Below, one piece after another: positions 45,325-56,718 of a stretch of DNA of 64,000 nt (its first letter is position 1; the number at the start of each line of letters is the position of its first letter). The notes under the pieces are model-generated. The model ran no database searches. It worked only from the letters and a program-made list of their open reading frames with translations, and was not told the DNA's origin. The position numbers and the translations under genes were made by a program. The stretch covers positions 5,828,001 through 5,892,000 of the forward strand of contig KN832870.1 in the NCBI GenBank assembly GCA_000827325.1, read 5' to 3'. This DNA is from Oidiodendron maius Zn. Taxonomy: Eukaryota; Ascomycota; Leotiomycetes; Myxotrichaceae.

Positions 45325-46840
45325 GCGAAGTGAAAATCCCGGAGTAAAGCCAACGACCTTGACTAAATGGCAAAATTCGCAGCCACAAATAATATTTAGT
45401 TTTCGTGGCTATCTTGTTTTATTCCTAGTACAGTCTTTCCCCTAGCTTTTGTTCTCCTCTTTATAACTTTATGTCCTGGCCGAATATGCTGCCCATAGTG
45501 AATTCTAGTTGCACGAGAGAAACCGCCTCTTCGTCATACCGGTCTCTGTCAGCGATGAACTAGATTAACAGTGCCCGAAAGCCTCAGATCCTTACGGAGT
45601 ACCTTTATATGGACAGAAACTGAAAGCGATAGCGAGCTTCAAGTACGTAGGTAACTAGAATCATATCGGGTGGCTTGGCAGAGAAGGAGTAGGAGTGGAG
45701 GAGCTGGATCACTATTTCGTATACGGCGAGGCGACCCCTCTTGTTTAGAAACAAAAGAAAGATGCTCCGAAGAGCCCGAGCTCGAACTCCCGCCCTCGCA
45801 TCGATATTTCTATTCCCACTTATGCTATGACAATCTTTTGCCATTGTTAACCATATATCATTATTCTTGTTCCGAATTAGTTCAGCGGTCTCCTTAGTTG
45901 TGCATACCAGAGACCTCAGCTTCTCTACATAGATTTGCGTTGTAAGATTGGAGTAGTCGTCATAGTTAATGCCTCTAACAAGCCCTTCAGCTATTAAACT
46001 ACTCCACTGCTAGAGAGATCGCCGGGTTCTTCTACCCATAGGTATTGAAACTTACCGCGGGGTAAATAAGGAGCATATCCCCTTGCGACATACATAAGAT
46101 GGCTGGATGGGAGTGGTTTAGGTCACGCGATATTGACGTAAAAAATAACGTTCCAGGAGTGCGGGTTAACATGCTGCAGATTTTATTGTCGGCAGTGCAT
46201 GTGCTACAAGAAATTATCAAATCTGCCTCTACACCGAAGGCCCGGAGTCTTTCTCCCGACGCTCTACTTGAAGAGTCCAGTATAGGCAAAGATGGTGGAG
46301 GAACTCGAACTTTTGTTGTTGCGAGAAGTCAGTGGGTGGTGGAATACAACGCTAGGTCGTCGCTACCGAGAGGACGCTTTAAGATGAGGAGGACCCCGTT
46401 CCCAGTCTTACTACGCGGTAGGAGAAGTGGATGTGGAAGGCACAGAGACGACACAGAGCAGTCATCGTCAACTGCTATAGACAAACGTCTGCCAAGGCGG
46501 CAAGTCAAGCCGAGTCTAAAATCTGGAACTCTTACGACCGCGAGTTCTCGCCCATGTTATATCTAATGCGCCGCAAAATATTTGGCTTCAAAGGATTTCC
46601 TGTACGAGAGCTAGATAGTTATTATATAATGTGCCAAGTTTTAAGTCACAAAACCATGAATGACCCATAGACAATATATAGTTTGGATAATATGTCCGTC
46701 GCAAACGCGATGCCATTTTCATTCCCAATTAACCAATATATAAGTTTCGAATAAAAAAAGACCCGAGGAGAATATAAACTAAATTAGGTACAAATCAGTA
46801 TGTCAAGATTGTCAGCTCTACTGTAGGATTTTCGCTTCGC
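45325..46840. mobile_element. Inverted-repeat-bounded unit B, 1.5 kb
   Basis: The left repeat 45325-45363 (GCGAAGTGAAAATCCC...) and right repeat 46802-46840 match at 30 of 39 positions, eight of nine differences being transitions. The ends are those of unit A (33101-37765). The stretch 46480-46575, read on plus as AASQAESKIWNSYDREFSPM, has a mutated counterpart in unit A near 37365-37440. No transposase is seen. Unit B begins 82 bp after the acyl-CoA ligase stop. Confidence 0.5.
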
Positions 46841-46995
46841 TATACTTATTTACGTGAAGGAAAGACCATCGTCTCGTGTGTTTGAGGCGCAGCAGCGACC
46901 CCACAATGATTTAGCATGAGCGGAAATCAACTCGGTGATTTTAATTCATTCTCAAGTACTTGCCATTTACTTCAACATTAATATATGCTTTTAAT

Positions 46996-47775
46996 ATGCA
47001 TAATACGCTCGTTTTACTTTTCCCTGTAGTCTCAGCTCTCGTCTCACAGCGCGAATTGAACGATCCGGGTTGGCAGTATCTAGGGCGCTTATGCCTTCCG
47101 CTTTTCCACAACCAAACTCGAATCGATGAGCTTCATCTTTCACTTGCCGAACTGATACCTTCTCTGGCCTACTCACCCTTTCCTTGCGAACAGCAGCTCT
47201 ACATCCAAACGGTCTGTACCGCCAACGGCACCACGGAGATTGACTTCCTTGCCGAACAAGAATGTCTTTGCAACGGCAGCTATTTCGAGGCCGCACTGGC
47301 GTGCGACGATTGCTACGATGTTCACGGTTATACAGACTACACTCCCGCTGAACAATCATCGTCGGTCACGTCGCTCAGCATCGCCGAATGCAGTCCAAGT
47401 CCAGCATACCAGCCGTTTTCGAACCTCTTACCGCCCGCAAATATCGCTTCTCTTGACGCTTCCCCGCCTATAACTCTTGGGACCGATTTATTCCCAAATA
47501 ACACTGCGGTGAGCAAGTATTTCACGGTGACTGCGAGCATGACGCCGGGGCAAATAACAGGGAGTGCCACCGGCAGATTAACGATATTTACAAATACTGG
47601 CGGGATTCGATATACGCCAACAAACACACCCACTACGGCTCCGACTGGTTCTAGTTACACTTCTGCCGCTGGATCCTCAAGTCCTAGCCCCTCCAAGAAT
47701 GTTGCAGCGATAGCGGGGACGCAAATTGCTAGTTGTATCTTATCAGTTATCTTGGGCTTGGTGATGCTTTTATGA
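46996..47775 (+). CDS. Secreted, probably GPI-anchored cysteine-containing protein
   Basis: Single exon, 259 aa, start at the ATG 46996; an ATG-less upstream extension is ignored. The N-terminal NTLVLLFPVVSALVS is a signal peptide. The middle holds eight or so Cys residues (RLCLPLF, PCEQQLYIQTVCTANGTTEI, EQECLCNGSYFEAALACDDC) and several N-glycosylation sites. A Ser/Thr/Pro-rich stalk (TPTNTPTTAPTGSSYTSAAG) leads to a C-terminal hydrophobic tail (IASCILSVILGLVMLL) preceded by small residues, the layout of a GPI attachment signal. It probably sits in the cell wall or plasma membrane. The family is common in ascomycetes as hypothetical GPI proteins; function unknown. Confidence 0.85.
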   Translation: MHNTLVLLFPVVSALVSQRELNDPGWQYLGRLCLPLFHNQTRIDELHLSLAELIPSLAYSPFPCEQQLYIQTVCTANGTTEIDFLAEQECLCNGSYFEAALACDDCYDVHGYTDYTPAEQSSSVTSLSIAECSPSPAYQPFSNLLPPANIASLDASPPITLGTDLFPNNTAVSKYFTVTASMTPGQITGSATGRLTIFTNTGGIRYTPTNTPTTAPTGSSYTSAAGSSSPSPSKNVAAIAGTQIASCILSVILGLVMLL

Positions 47776-47933
47776 TCTGACATAATATTGGTACATTTTC
47801 AACGATTAGTAAAACCATCACTTGCTTAGTGTATCCATCTTGTAGCATTATATACTCTTTTTTAGAGCAGAATTTGTTATCTTCTAATAATGTATATATA
47901 GAATATCTAAGAGAGACATTTTATGCCCAGGAC

Positions 47934-49106
47934 TTAAGCAATGTCGATGCAGACTTTTCCCTGGTGCTTTCCTGAAGCAAGGTGTTCTAACCCCTCTTCC
48001 ACCTGCTCGAGGGTAAACAATTGATCAACAACAGGGCGAAGTACATCCAAATTGCTTTCAATGGTCCGGCACATATCTTCCATCTGAATCCGACTGCCAA
48101 CCCATAAGCCACGAGCCGTGAAGAGATTGGTCCAGCATTCTAGTAAATTCGGCATTTCTCTAGCCTCACCACCTACCATGCCGACGATGCTAATCACGCC
48201 ATCGAGTTTGACACTAGCTACGCTCTGCCTCATCGTAGTCGGACCTACCACCTCGACAACATAGTCAACACCTACTCCATCCGTCAAGTCCCTAACGATA
48301 GCCCCCCAATTGGGAGTCTTGCGATAGTTAATAATATGATCAGCGCCGAGCCTCTTGAGAAGTTCAGCCTTCTCCTCGGAGCTTGACATGGCAATGACTC
48401 TAGCTCCAATTGCCTTTGCGAATTGCGTTGCGAATATGCTCACGCCTCCTGTACCTTGGGTAAGAACCCACTGACCGGGGAGAAGCTTCTTATCACTCAG
48501 ACCAAAAAGGGCGTTCCATGCGGTGAGCCCAGCGCAGGTCAGCGTAGCAGCCTCTGTGAAGCTCAAACCAGTTGGCATTTTTACAAGTCCTTGCTCATCG
48601 AAAGCCCCAACTGAACGCAGAGTACCATCCACTGCACTACCGATAACATGCTTAGACATCTCCTTGGTGAGTGACCCTTCGAGATGCCGTGAATTGAGCA
48701 TGGTGACTACATTATCACCTGGCCGGAATCGAGCAACGTTCTTGCCAACAGCTAGCACAGTTCCAGCTCCGTCAGAGCCAGGAATGACTTCAGGCTTAAG
48801 ATCGAAAGGATAAGTTCCTTGAATGATCATAATATCGCGATACTAAACCATGAGTTAATCGCAAATTGGCAAGGGTCGATACGGAGTGCGGTGTCACATT
48901 TAGAGAGGCTCCTCGGACTGTATACTGCCGTTAATGGACAGACGGGATAAGAATTATGGCATGAAGAAGTCCAACAACTCACGCTTAACCAAGACCTGGT
49001 TATCGCCGAGCTCCGGCACAGGTTGTTTCGTGAATTTAAGGGAAGTAGCACCATCTTCTGCAATGACATTCCACTGCCGGCTGGTCTTAGGAATTGAGAG
49101 GTCCAT
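47934..49106 (-). CDS. Quinone-oxidoreductase-like MDR enzyme (zinc-type alcohol dehydrogenase superfamily)
   Basis: Three exons: 49106-48983, a 20-nt microexon 48917-48898, and 48842-47934; 350 aa. The microexon is required because only it yields QVLVK-LRGASLN-YRDIMIIQGTYP, the conserved N-terminal strand of medium-chain reductases. Then PGSDGAGTVLAVGKNV, GDNVVTM, AATLTCAGLTAWNALFG and the NAD(P) loop GTGGVSIFATQFAKAIGARV. No GHE zinc-ligand motif and no four-Cys structural-zinc lobe is evident, so it is probably a zinc-free quinone/enone reductase. The C-terminus has no targeting signal. 158 bp separate its stop from that of the GPI gene (convergent). Confidence 0.92.
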
Positions 49107-50623
49107 GTCGCAAATTTGGAGATAGGGTAATATGCATATGTAGTAGAAAGATAATAAATAAATGAATATTCAACAAGTATATTTCGCAACTAGACAGTTG
49201 AGGACTTGCATTATATCCAGAGGAGATGCTCTCTATATGCGATGTCTACAGCAGACATATATGGGGACGCTGAGAAATACATCATAGTTAAAAATCAAGT
49301 TTTTAATATAGAACCGAGGCATTATGTAAGACGCAGTTTTATTTTGGGGTTTTGCAGGTCTTTCAAAACGTATTGAAGTACGTACATTATGTGTAATTTA
49401 TAAGCTCGGATAAGGCATTATCCAACAAATTTATTTGATTCTCTTTACCTTATTAATAAAATTTGCCGCGTTCTATATCCCCCAATAGTTGAGAGAGTAA
49501 CGAGCGGTATCTTAGACCGTTGTATAAGATCAATTCCGATCAATTCCCCTGTTCTCAGACGACGCACATGAAATGTGTCGTGGTAAATGATTACACGTGA
49601 CTATGCCTTTGCTATCACTGGCCCGCTAGCGCATAATCTACTATTATACTATGGAATAGTGTAATAACTTAACTTGGGGAGAAGGGTGTCGGAATCTTTC
49701 CTAAAGATATTGACACTCCTTAAGGTGGTGAAAGTGCTTCCGTGATCTGGGGTGTTGTTAAGCCTCCTCAATATCTGTTACACAAACAAATTCAATTTAA
49801 TGCTAGCTAAACTACACTCCTTGACCCTTTCATTGACATGTCTCGTTTAGTTATATCGTGTATAATAGTTAGTTTAAAAGCACTCCCTCGTTCACCACGC
49901 TTTCAAGACCCAGTAATGAAGTAATCAATACGGTCGCTATGCATAACAAGCTCCAGGAGACAGGGTCGCCACTTGGGGACCCCTCTGCATCAAGCAGTCG
50001 TCTCCCAACAAGGCCATATAATATCAGATAGGAACATTGAACGCTTAGAGGGTTGGACATCAAGGTACCTTGCTACACAACCCGCACGAGACCATTCCGA
50101 TACATGCATAATCAGTTTTGGGCAAGACTGGAGGAGGAATGCTTCTGGGCTTGCATGACGTCGGCAAATAAGGAAAATGTACAGTACATGATGCCTTCAG
50201 GATTGGTCACCTGGATATATTCTGCCTCAATGTTTTGCAGGGCCGTCATGTATATATTAAAATACATGGTCTCCCCTCAGTCTCCTCCTGAGGAAAGTTC
50301 ATTGACTGTTGTGAAAGTGACTACACTTTATTATGCCATTGATTGCAGAATATACTGTGCGCTAAAGTATTGCTTTATTGAGAGAGAAACGAGTGAATCT
50401 AACTAAACCATGGTCCAAAATACACGACAAAGGAGACTCTTGGCAGTCCATGCCTTGATGTTTTGTTAAACGTACACACTGCCTTTTGCATATTGGCAGT
50501 TGAATGCCCCTATACGACAAAATCAGCGATAAATCTGGCACCCATTTCCCCCGGTCTATCGAAAAGAACGATAACCTCAAACAACATTCAACTCACAATG
50601 TAACACAATAGGAAAATATCGCG
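49107..50623. other. Long AT-rich intergenic region, no gene seen
   Basis: About 1.5 kb. Short frames at 49869-50406 lack motifs. The AT-rich stretch 49300-49500 resembles decayed repeat DNA. The region just left of 50624 is the 3' flank of the repeat protein gene. Confidence 0.5.
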
Positions 50624-51356
50624 CTAGAAATCACCACCGTTGTTGTTGCTATCGGTCTCTTGGCAATTGCCATTGGTGCATTCAACTGTATGGCAAACAC
50701 CATTAGAACACTGTGTTTGAGATCTTAGGATATCTCTTGTTAGTCTAGTCGTTAAAAATTTTTTGATGGAGATAATACTTACGAAGATGATTCCGAGGTA
50801 CTGTCTGCACTATTGCCATTGTTGCCATTGTTGCCATTGTTGCCATTGTTGCCATCGGTCGCTTGGCAAATCCCATTATTGCATTCAACTGTATGGCAAA
50901 CACCGTTAGAACACTGGGTTTGAGATCTGAAGATGTCTCTTGTTAGCCTAATTAGTGATAATATTTTGGGAGAGATAATATACGAAGATGATTTAGAGCC
51001 ACCGGTTAAGCAAACTCCATTGTTTCCATTGTTGCCATTGTTACCATTGCTACTATCAGTGCTATTGTTGCTACTGGTGCTGTTAGTGTTATTGTTGCCA
51101 TTAGTCCTTTGGCAATTCCCATTAATGCACTGAACTTCTTGGCAAACACCATTAGTGCACTGGGTCTGATATCTTAAGATATCTCCTATTAGCTTAAACG
51201 ACAATAATACTCGGATGCTATTAATACTTACGAGATTTGCTGACGAGCCTTCAGCTCCGCTACATATCCCACGCCTGCTACTTTGCCATAGGGAGCAGCT
51301 TGAACTACTCCCGCGAGGCAGAGTGCAACAATAGTAATGGCGTGTGAGACAAACAT
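50624..51356 (-). CDS. Small secreted cysteine-rich protein built from repeated exon-intron units
   Basis: Four exons: 51356-51232, 51172-50984, 50926-50783, 50723-50624; 185 aa. Exon 1 encodes a signal peptide (FVSHAITIVALCLAGVVQA) and a short mature start. Exons 2-4 each open with the same module, SQTQCSNGVCHTVECNNGIC with small changes (C-x4-C-x5-C-x4-C), followed by an Asn/Gly-rich linker from a GGCAACAAT 9-bp repeat. The three introns (59, 57 and 59 nt) are also alike and all split a Ser codon in phase 2, so the duplicated unit was exon plus intron. Two introns end in AAG. Intron 2 is in frame and stop-free, so its retention would add 19 residues. No known family recognised; an effector-like or antimicrobial role is speculation. 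Confidence 0.8.
50816..50856. repeat. 9-bp minisatellite (GTTGCCATT)n in coding sequence
   Basis: Four to five perfect copies of GTTGCCATT on plus encode (Asn-Gly-Asn)n linkers on minus. A second, less regular run lies at 51018-51052 and a shorter remnant near 51100. Such tracts change length by slippage, so linker length probably varies between strains. Confidence 0.85.
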
Positions 51357-53740
51357 AGTGGCGGCGGTTCTTTGCAGTGGGGCTTGGTGATATGATAAAA
51401 GTCTGAGTATGTGAATGATGTGCGATATTTTCAAGTCTGAATTTTTGGAACGAAGAACAGTTCAAAAAGAGACAGCACTGTATTTATATTCGTAATCAAG
51501 AGAATACTTCTCTTAGAATATTGTAAATTTGATACGCTAGCCATTCAGACATGCCGCAGCAATGACAATTACGGAACTCAAAATCACCACAAAACTAGTC
51601 CGCTGTCTGCAGCGAAAGGGTTTAAAACGCTGGTGAATATTTCTGCTTCGTAAATCAAGTTTCCAGTTGGTTATATATACAGCATCAAGTTCCAGGGACT
51701 GCCGCTAAGTAACCTTGAATACCTTAGCTGCCGGCGTTCAAAACACTAGACAGAATGTCAAACAGATGTAGGCAAGAGAAAGCAACCCAATGTGCCTTCT
51801 ACAAACAACTGTGGTAAAGTTATTATGAACTGTACGGGCCTGAGCGATAAAGACCGCCTTCCTAACCTCCAGATAGGAGTCACTGGGCAAACATAGACTG
51901 TCTCGGTACTCATGCAGGTAAGCATGACCACCGCGACATTCATGCGGAATCTGAGCGCCTGTAACGAAAAGGATAAATATCTAGGGAACAAGGGGTTGAG
52001 GATTGCGAAGTGATTAAGCCCAGTAATAGGCTGCCTGTATGCAATTGGCAGCCGCGGGGGCCGAGAACAAAGCACTCTGCCATTATATTGTCGATGTTAC
52101 AGGAGAAGAGGCTGACCGCCTGTTTCTTTGCTTGAGTAAGAGGATTATTAAGTCATTTACCAACACCGCTCTTGACTGATACCTGATTATCCAATCTGCA
52201 AGGGTCTGGCGTGCCCAGTCGCCTACTACGGGATTTGCAGGTTGAGGTGTTAGAGATGTTTGGTCAACCCTTGAAGTCTGTACGAGTCAAATCTTGACCA
52301 GCATCATACTAAGTCTCAATAGGCAAGTACATGAGTCTTGTCATTCAAGGCTGCTGATTTGACTGTAGGTTTTCAGTGGAATGATTAGGCGCATAAGACA
52401 TCTGCACTGCGCAACCCCATAAGGTTTGGTTCTTGGGTGTTTTGCCAGCCACCTTGGTTTCACCCGCATCACACTATAGCCCCTGCCTACTGCAAGGTGG
52501 CCCTGCATCACATGCAGCCTTAAGCCATCTAGTACCCTGAGGTTGCAAACCCTGCAGATGATGCAGAATATGATTGAGAGGTCAGGTAGAGAAGCTGGGC
52601 TATGCCGCACACCCAATAGCTCCTAGCGTGCTGCTTGTGCGAACTAGAACCTCCAGGCTGCGTTGCCATCGGCAGCCAAATACCATCTTGCAAGTGCGGA
52701 TGGCCGGAACAACGTATCCCATGCACTCCTCTGCAGGAATAACCGGTGGCAATGTGTGCCATCCGCTAAGGCAAACGCGTGAATCCCCGAACCGGCCAAC
52801 CTGACCTTGACGTCGCGGCAGACGCATGGCGGTGTAGGAGGCCCGAGTTAGCTACCCCTACCCCTAAATCTTGCGTCCCAGCTTAGGCCCCAGCTTGCGC
52901 TCGAGCGACGCGGGAAGGAACGATCCATGTCCGGCTGAAGAAGTGCAGATACGAAAACGGAAGAAATTTGGAAAGGATGGCTTAGATAAGGCCGTGAACT
53001 CTGAGATATGCCGCATGAATGCCTTTTAAGTAGTTCCCAGAACACAACATATTTGTAGCATGTGGAAGAGCATTAAATCGTTGCCAAATTATCAGGATAT
53101 TAATTTCGATAAGATACTATGCCGCAAGGATATGTATTTACTAGTACTACTACTTAGGTACTCGATAATGTAGGGAATAAAAAGGCCGCGTCATTCTGAT
53201 CGCTTTGTTGCAGCATATCGGGCCACTCTTCCACAATTTCAGCGTAAAAGTAGACGGCGATTAATATCACACAAGAAAAACAGTGTATGGAAACAATCAT
53301 CATTTTTCATATATCTAATCCTTATTCTTATCAGAATGAAGCTTGCTGCCCGCTTGGAGACTTCGGATAGTCATGATGCGGCCTTCAATCCGTCCAGTTA
53401 TGTTGTGCTTGTTACGAGACCTTCTAACCTCGAAACATTTTATAAGACGAGCACACTGTAAACGCAGAATTCGCCACTTGCAAGAAGTAGTCGATATAGC
53501 AGTTACAATCGAAAGAAGAGACAAGGAGATGCTAAAAACGCCGAGCTTCGACACATGTCCTAAGCAGAGGGAGATGATTGGTAGGAATCAAGCCTCCTGA
53601 AGCTAAGTACGGGTGATATACCTGCCAAGGAGCAGGGAAATCCTCTTTTAATTTCTGCTCTCTCTAAGCTTTTCCTAATGTGTGAATAACAGAACTATGC
53701 TTGAAATCACGATGAGCTTCCGTTGAGCATAGCCGACTTC
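51357..53740. other. Long intergenic region without a supported gene
   Basis: About 2.4 kb. From 52340 to 52860 the composition changes to a GC-richer stretch with many TG/CA steps and open frames on both strands but no motif. Overlapping frames at 53315-53600 on both strands are also unsupported. Two CCCCTA-type units at 52853-52868 are too few to be telomeric. Confidence 0.45.
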
Positions 53741-53744
53741 ATCG

Positions 53745-54067
53745 TGTAATCGTGCTCGCCAACAAGACCCAGAAGGACTTCATCGACGCAAGAAGAGAAT
53801 TCAAGGCTGTTTATAACGCGTATGCTTTCCTGGCTACTTCATTAAGCAATGCTGGTTCCACGGAACAGGGTCGAAAACCTCTCAATTATGCTTCCACATA
53901 TCGAGATCACCCTCTCCGAAGGCGAACTCCACAATAAACAAGAGTCAGAGCCAAAAGAGATCGCAAATGGCTGCAAGAATGTTCTGAAAAAGCTAGAGCA
54001 CATACTAGACGAGAATAGCAAACTCAAGGCTGGCCAGGGAGTGTTAGCCTACCCACTTATCTTTTGA
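53745..54067 (+). pseudogene. Relic of the N-terminal domain of a fungal STAND/NLR-type protein
   Basis: The plus strand first reads KTQKDFIDARREFKAV and, in a different frame, then LPHIEITLSEGELHNKQESE and EIANGCKNVLKKLEHILDEN. This helical signature (LSE-x-EL ... GC-x-NVL-x-LE-x-LLD) is common at the N-terminus of fungal NACHT or ankyrin proteins. The fragment is out of frame between its parts and stops at 54067 with no NACHT domain after it, so it is a decayed piece of a recognition gene. Confidence 0.6.
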
Positions 54068-54136
54068 AAAACTCATCGTCTACCGAAGAGGTGGGCAGTC
54101 TCTGGTTTAGTCCAGTCCATACCAAAAGAAATGCGA

Positions 54137-55212
54137 CTATAATCCCTTGAGCGATGAGCAGTCAAGAAGATTATTTTCGATGAATGCAATGTCCACCTTC
54201 AAACCATAGACATCGTTGAAAGTACTGTCTGAAGGCAAGTACGGGGTCGAAACAGTTATGTCGCCTATTAAACCGACCGGTGCGTTCTTGTCCTCAGAAA
54301 GCGTGGTATTAAATAAGGTGATTTGCTGGTCACATTTAACGGCGTTGCTAAAGACTGGCTGATTCGTGACATTCATATAGCTTGGATCACTTAGTATAAG
54401 TTCAAATTAAGGATTGGATGTACAGTACGTACAATTCCAGTGGCCATGGGCCGACAAATGGAAGAGGCTCGAAGCGGGTAGTGACTGCCGGACAGTCACT
54501 CAGATTGGTGTAGGCATTCAAGAAGATCGCACCCGAGTTTTCCCCCATCTCTGAAAAGTGAGAGAAGGCGTAAGCATTATTAGTTGGCTCAAAAGTTGCC
54601 GGGATAGCAACTATGCCGTAAGCCTCTGCTCCTTCAATTGCCGCAACATTCGTCCCTGTCAGAATGAGATATTTCTCGTAGACGAAGCTTGAGTAACCAT
54701 CCGCTAGCAAGTCTACAAATGGGTAGAAAATATGAACGGACTCGAGTCTATCTGTTAGGAGGGGCTTGGCAAGAGTCCTAGAGGTCGAGTAAGTAACCTC
54801 ACCTGAAAATCTGGTATGAGAGCAACCCCATCCACACCAACTTCATGATCAATAATTGATCGGACAATCAGCTGATGAAATGGCTGTTAGCGGCTCTGTT
54901 TAAATTGAGCACCTTCAGACTTTAGCTTACAGGATACTTATCAGCAGGAAACCCTGGTAGGAGAGATGTATAAGCTTTCTTCAAAATACCATACTGGGCA
55001 GGTATAATGCTCCGTGCGAGCTCATAGCGAATTGGAACGACAGCGATCGTGCCGTTTATCGTTCCTGTAATAGAAGTAGGATAAAGCGTGCCAATCGGAT
55101 TGGGTGAAGAATCAATGGTGGTGGATGATATGGATGGCGCAGGAGGGCAAGTGGGAGCCGCGAGAGCAACTACACACAGCAGCCATGAGACATATAAATT
55201 ATGGGCGCGCAT
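54137..55212 (-). CDS. Secreted protein, possibly acetoacetate-decarboxylase-like fold
   Basis: Four exons proposed: 55212-54931, 54871-54803, 54740-54433, 54389-54137; 303 aa. The N-terminal AHNLYVSWLLCVVALAAP is a signal peptide, followed by a Ser/Thr/Pro linker and then TINGTIAVVPIRYELARSII, IPAQYGILKKAYTSLLPGFP, FYPFVDLLADGYSSFVYEKY, YGIVAIPATFEP and FVGPWPLELEF. The order of strands and the DGYSSF block recall fungal secreted proteins annotated as acetoacetate decarboxylase-like; I am not certain. Several N-glycosylation sites agree with secretion. The acceptor of exon 3 reads GAG and that of exon 4 AAG, both unusual, so borders need transcript support. Confidence 0.65.
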
Positions 55213-56262
55213 TAGGACGCAGCAAAAACGTATCATAAATTCAGAATTCGGCTTGATGATGGTGCTTTGACGCACATTGAGTTTCAACGCAAGTGGGAGG
55301 GGAGTCCAGGTCTGAAGAAATATCGACGTTGGTGTCGATATTACTAAGCATCGCCAATGTCAGTGTTTAGTCACGTGATTTTACAGAATACCATTTCGTA
55401 AGTAAACTCTTGCTGCTCTAGAGATCCAACTGATGTTGGAGAAAGGGAAGGTTGGGCTGATTGCGACGGAAAAGTGCCTTGCAGGCAACGACTTTCGTAT
55501 TCAGCTTCAATGCTTTCGCCTCCAATCTGCCAACTAATAGCTCTGCAACCAACAACGCTACCATTGGCAAATATATAGAGAGAGGAATGAAGAAAATATT
55601 AACAGACTGTGGCTGGCCAGGTGATGGCGAAGGCGGCAGGTGGGATAAAGTGGGAGCCGAGAAGGACTGCAAGGAGATGGAGCTGGAGATTTCAAGGTAT
55701 GATGAATAATAGAAGATAGAGAGAGAGAACCGAAATCCTGTCTCACTATTCGGCCTGCCTCAACGGCCTATCATTGCCCACCGAATTTCTACCCCACGTC
55801 TTGTCTGCTCTCATCTGTCAAGGCCCTTGCATGACAGACCATCTGGCCGAAGCCCCCGCTCCAATATGTAGCCAGCTATATCGCTTGCCTGCTACCGGTC
55901 CCTCGATATTTCTGTGGTTTTTGGTCCATCGAGTACCTAAATAAATTAAGGTAGGTGTACAGTAGGCGGATCAGGATGCCGAAAACCAGACTTAATTCTC
56001 CATTTTTGACTAATATTACTCCACAACCAAGACTCTAAATGTCTCAAACCGAGGGTCGAATCGCACTCGCGCTTCAGGCCTATTAACAGGGCCAGATTTT
56101 AAGTTTGCAGACTGCAGCATGTATATACGATATACTATATACAAGCTTATATTAGTGCAATCCAGGGACTACATCTCGATCGGATTTTATATCCCCTAAA
56201 TATAAACTCACTTAAACTAAAGAAATTATACTTATTAAATAGATATTATCCCTTAATATATA
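55213..56262. other. Intergenic, no gene seen
   Basis: About 1.05 kb. Opposed frames at 55418-55746 lack motifs. AT content rises after ~56090 on entering the repeat-rich block. Confidence 0.5.
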
Positions 56263-56267
56263 TAACA

Positions 56268-56523
56268 TCTTGAACTTAGGTCACATAGTGCACAGGTCGT
56301 AGTCAGGAATCAAGGTGAAACTCAGTGTTATAATGAGTGATGCAGAGACAACTAAAGTAAGAAGAGATTCAGGAGAACTAGAGCCTTTTATGCTCAACAC
56401 TATACACTCAATTGAGTCACCAAATAGGCTCCCACTTAGTCACCCTATAGGCACCAGTGGGCAGCCTAGTAGGCAGCTGTATCGCATGTGTAGATATGCT
56501 TGAAGCCTTATACCAGCTCAACA
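56268..56523 (-). mobile_element. Solo LTR, 256 bp, same family as 33643
   Basis: On the minus strand it runs TGTTGA...TTCAAGA and is flanked by the 5-bp duplication TAACA (56263-56267 and 56524-56528). Blocks shared with the 33643 copy include CTTTAGTTGTCTCTGCATCA and ACTGAGTTTCACCTTGATTC. No internal genes remain. The exact duplication suggests it is not very old. Confidence 0.8.
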
Positions 56524-56718
56524 TAACATATCTCCTATATAAATCCTAGTAGAACAAATAGCTGAATTACTCCTTAGAGAATATATCTAGGATATATTAA
56601 TTGAATAGACTATATTAGGCATACACTAGGTTAACTGCTTTATAACTCTATACTCTAAACTCAAATCCTAATACAGTTGAAATATAATTATAAGTATATA
56701 AAATACAAGGATCCTAAG

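Noticed and set aside
45700-45810. Possible tRNA on minus (GAGTTCGAGCTC T-loop-like motif)
   Set aside because: No matching acceptor, D or anticodon stem could be drawn around it.
52850-52868. Telomere-like CCCCTA units
   Set aside because: Only two imperfect units; chance occurrence is likely.
53315-53600. Overlapping opposed open frames
   Set aside because: Mutually exclusive, with basic low-information sequence and no family resemblance.
56315-56503. 62-aa plus-strand frame
   Set aside because: It lies within the solo LTR at 56268-56523 and is the complement of LTR sequence.
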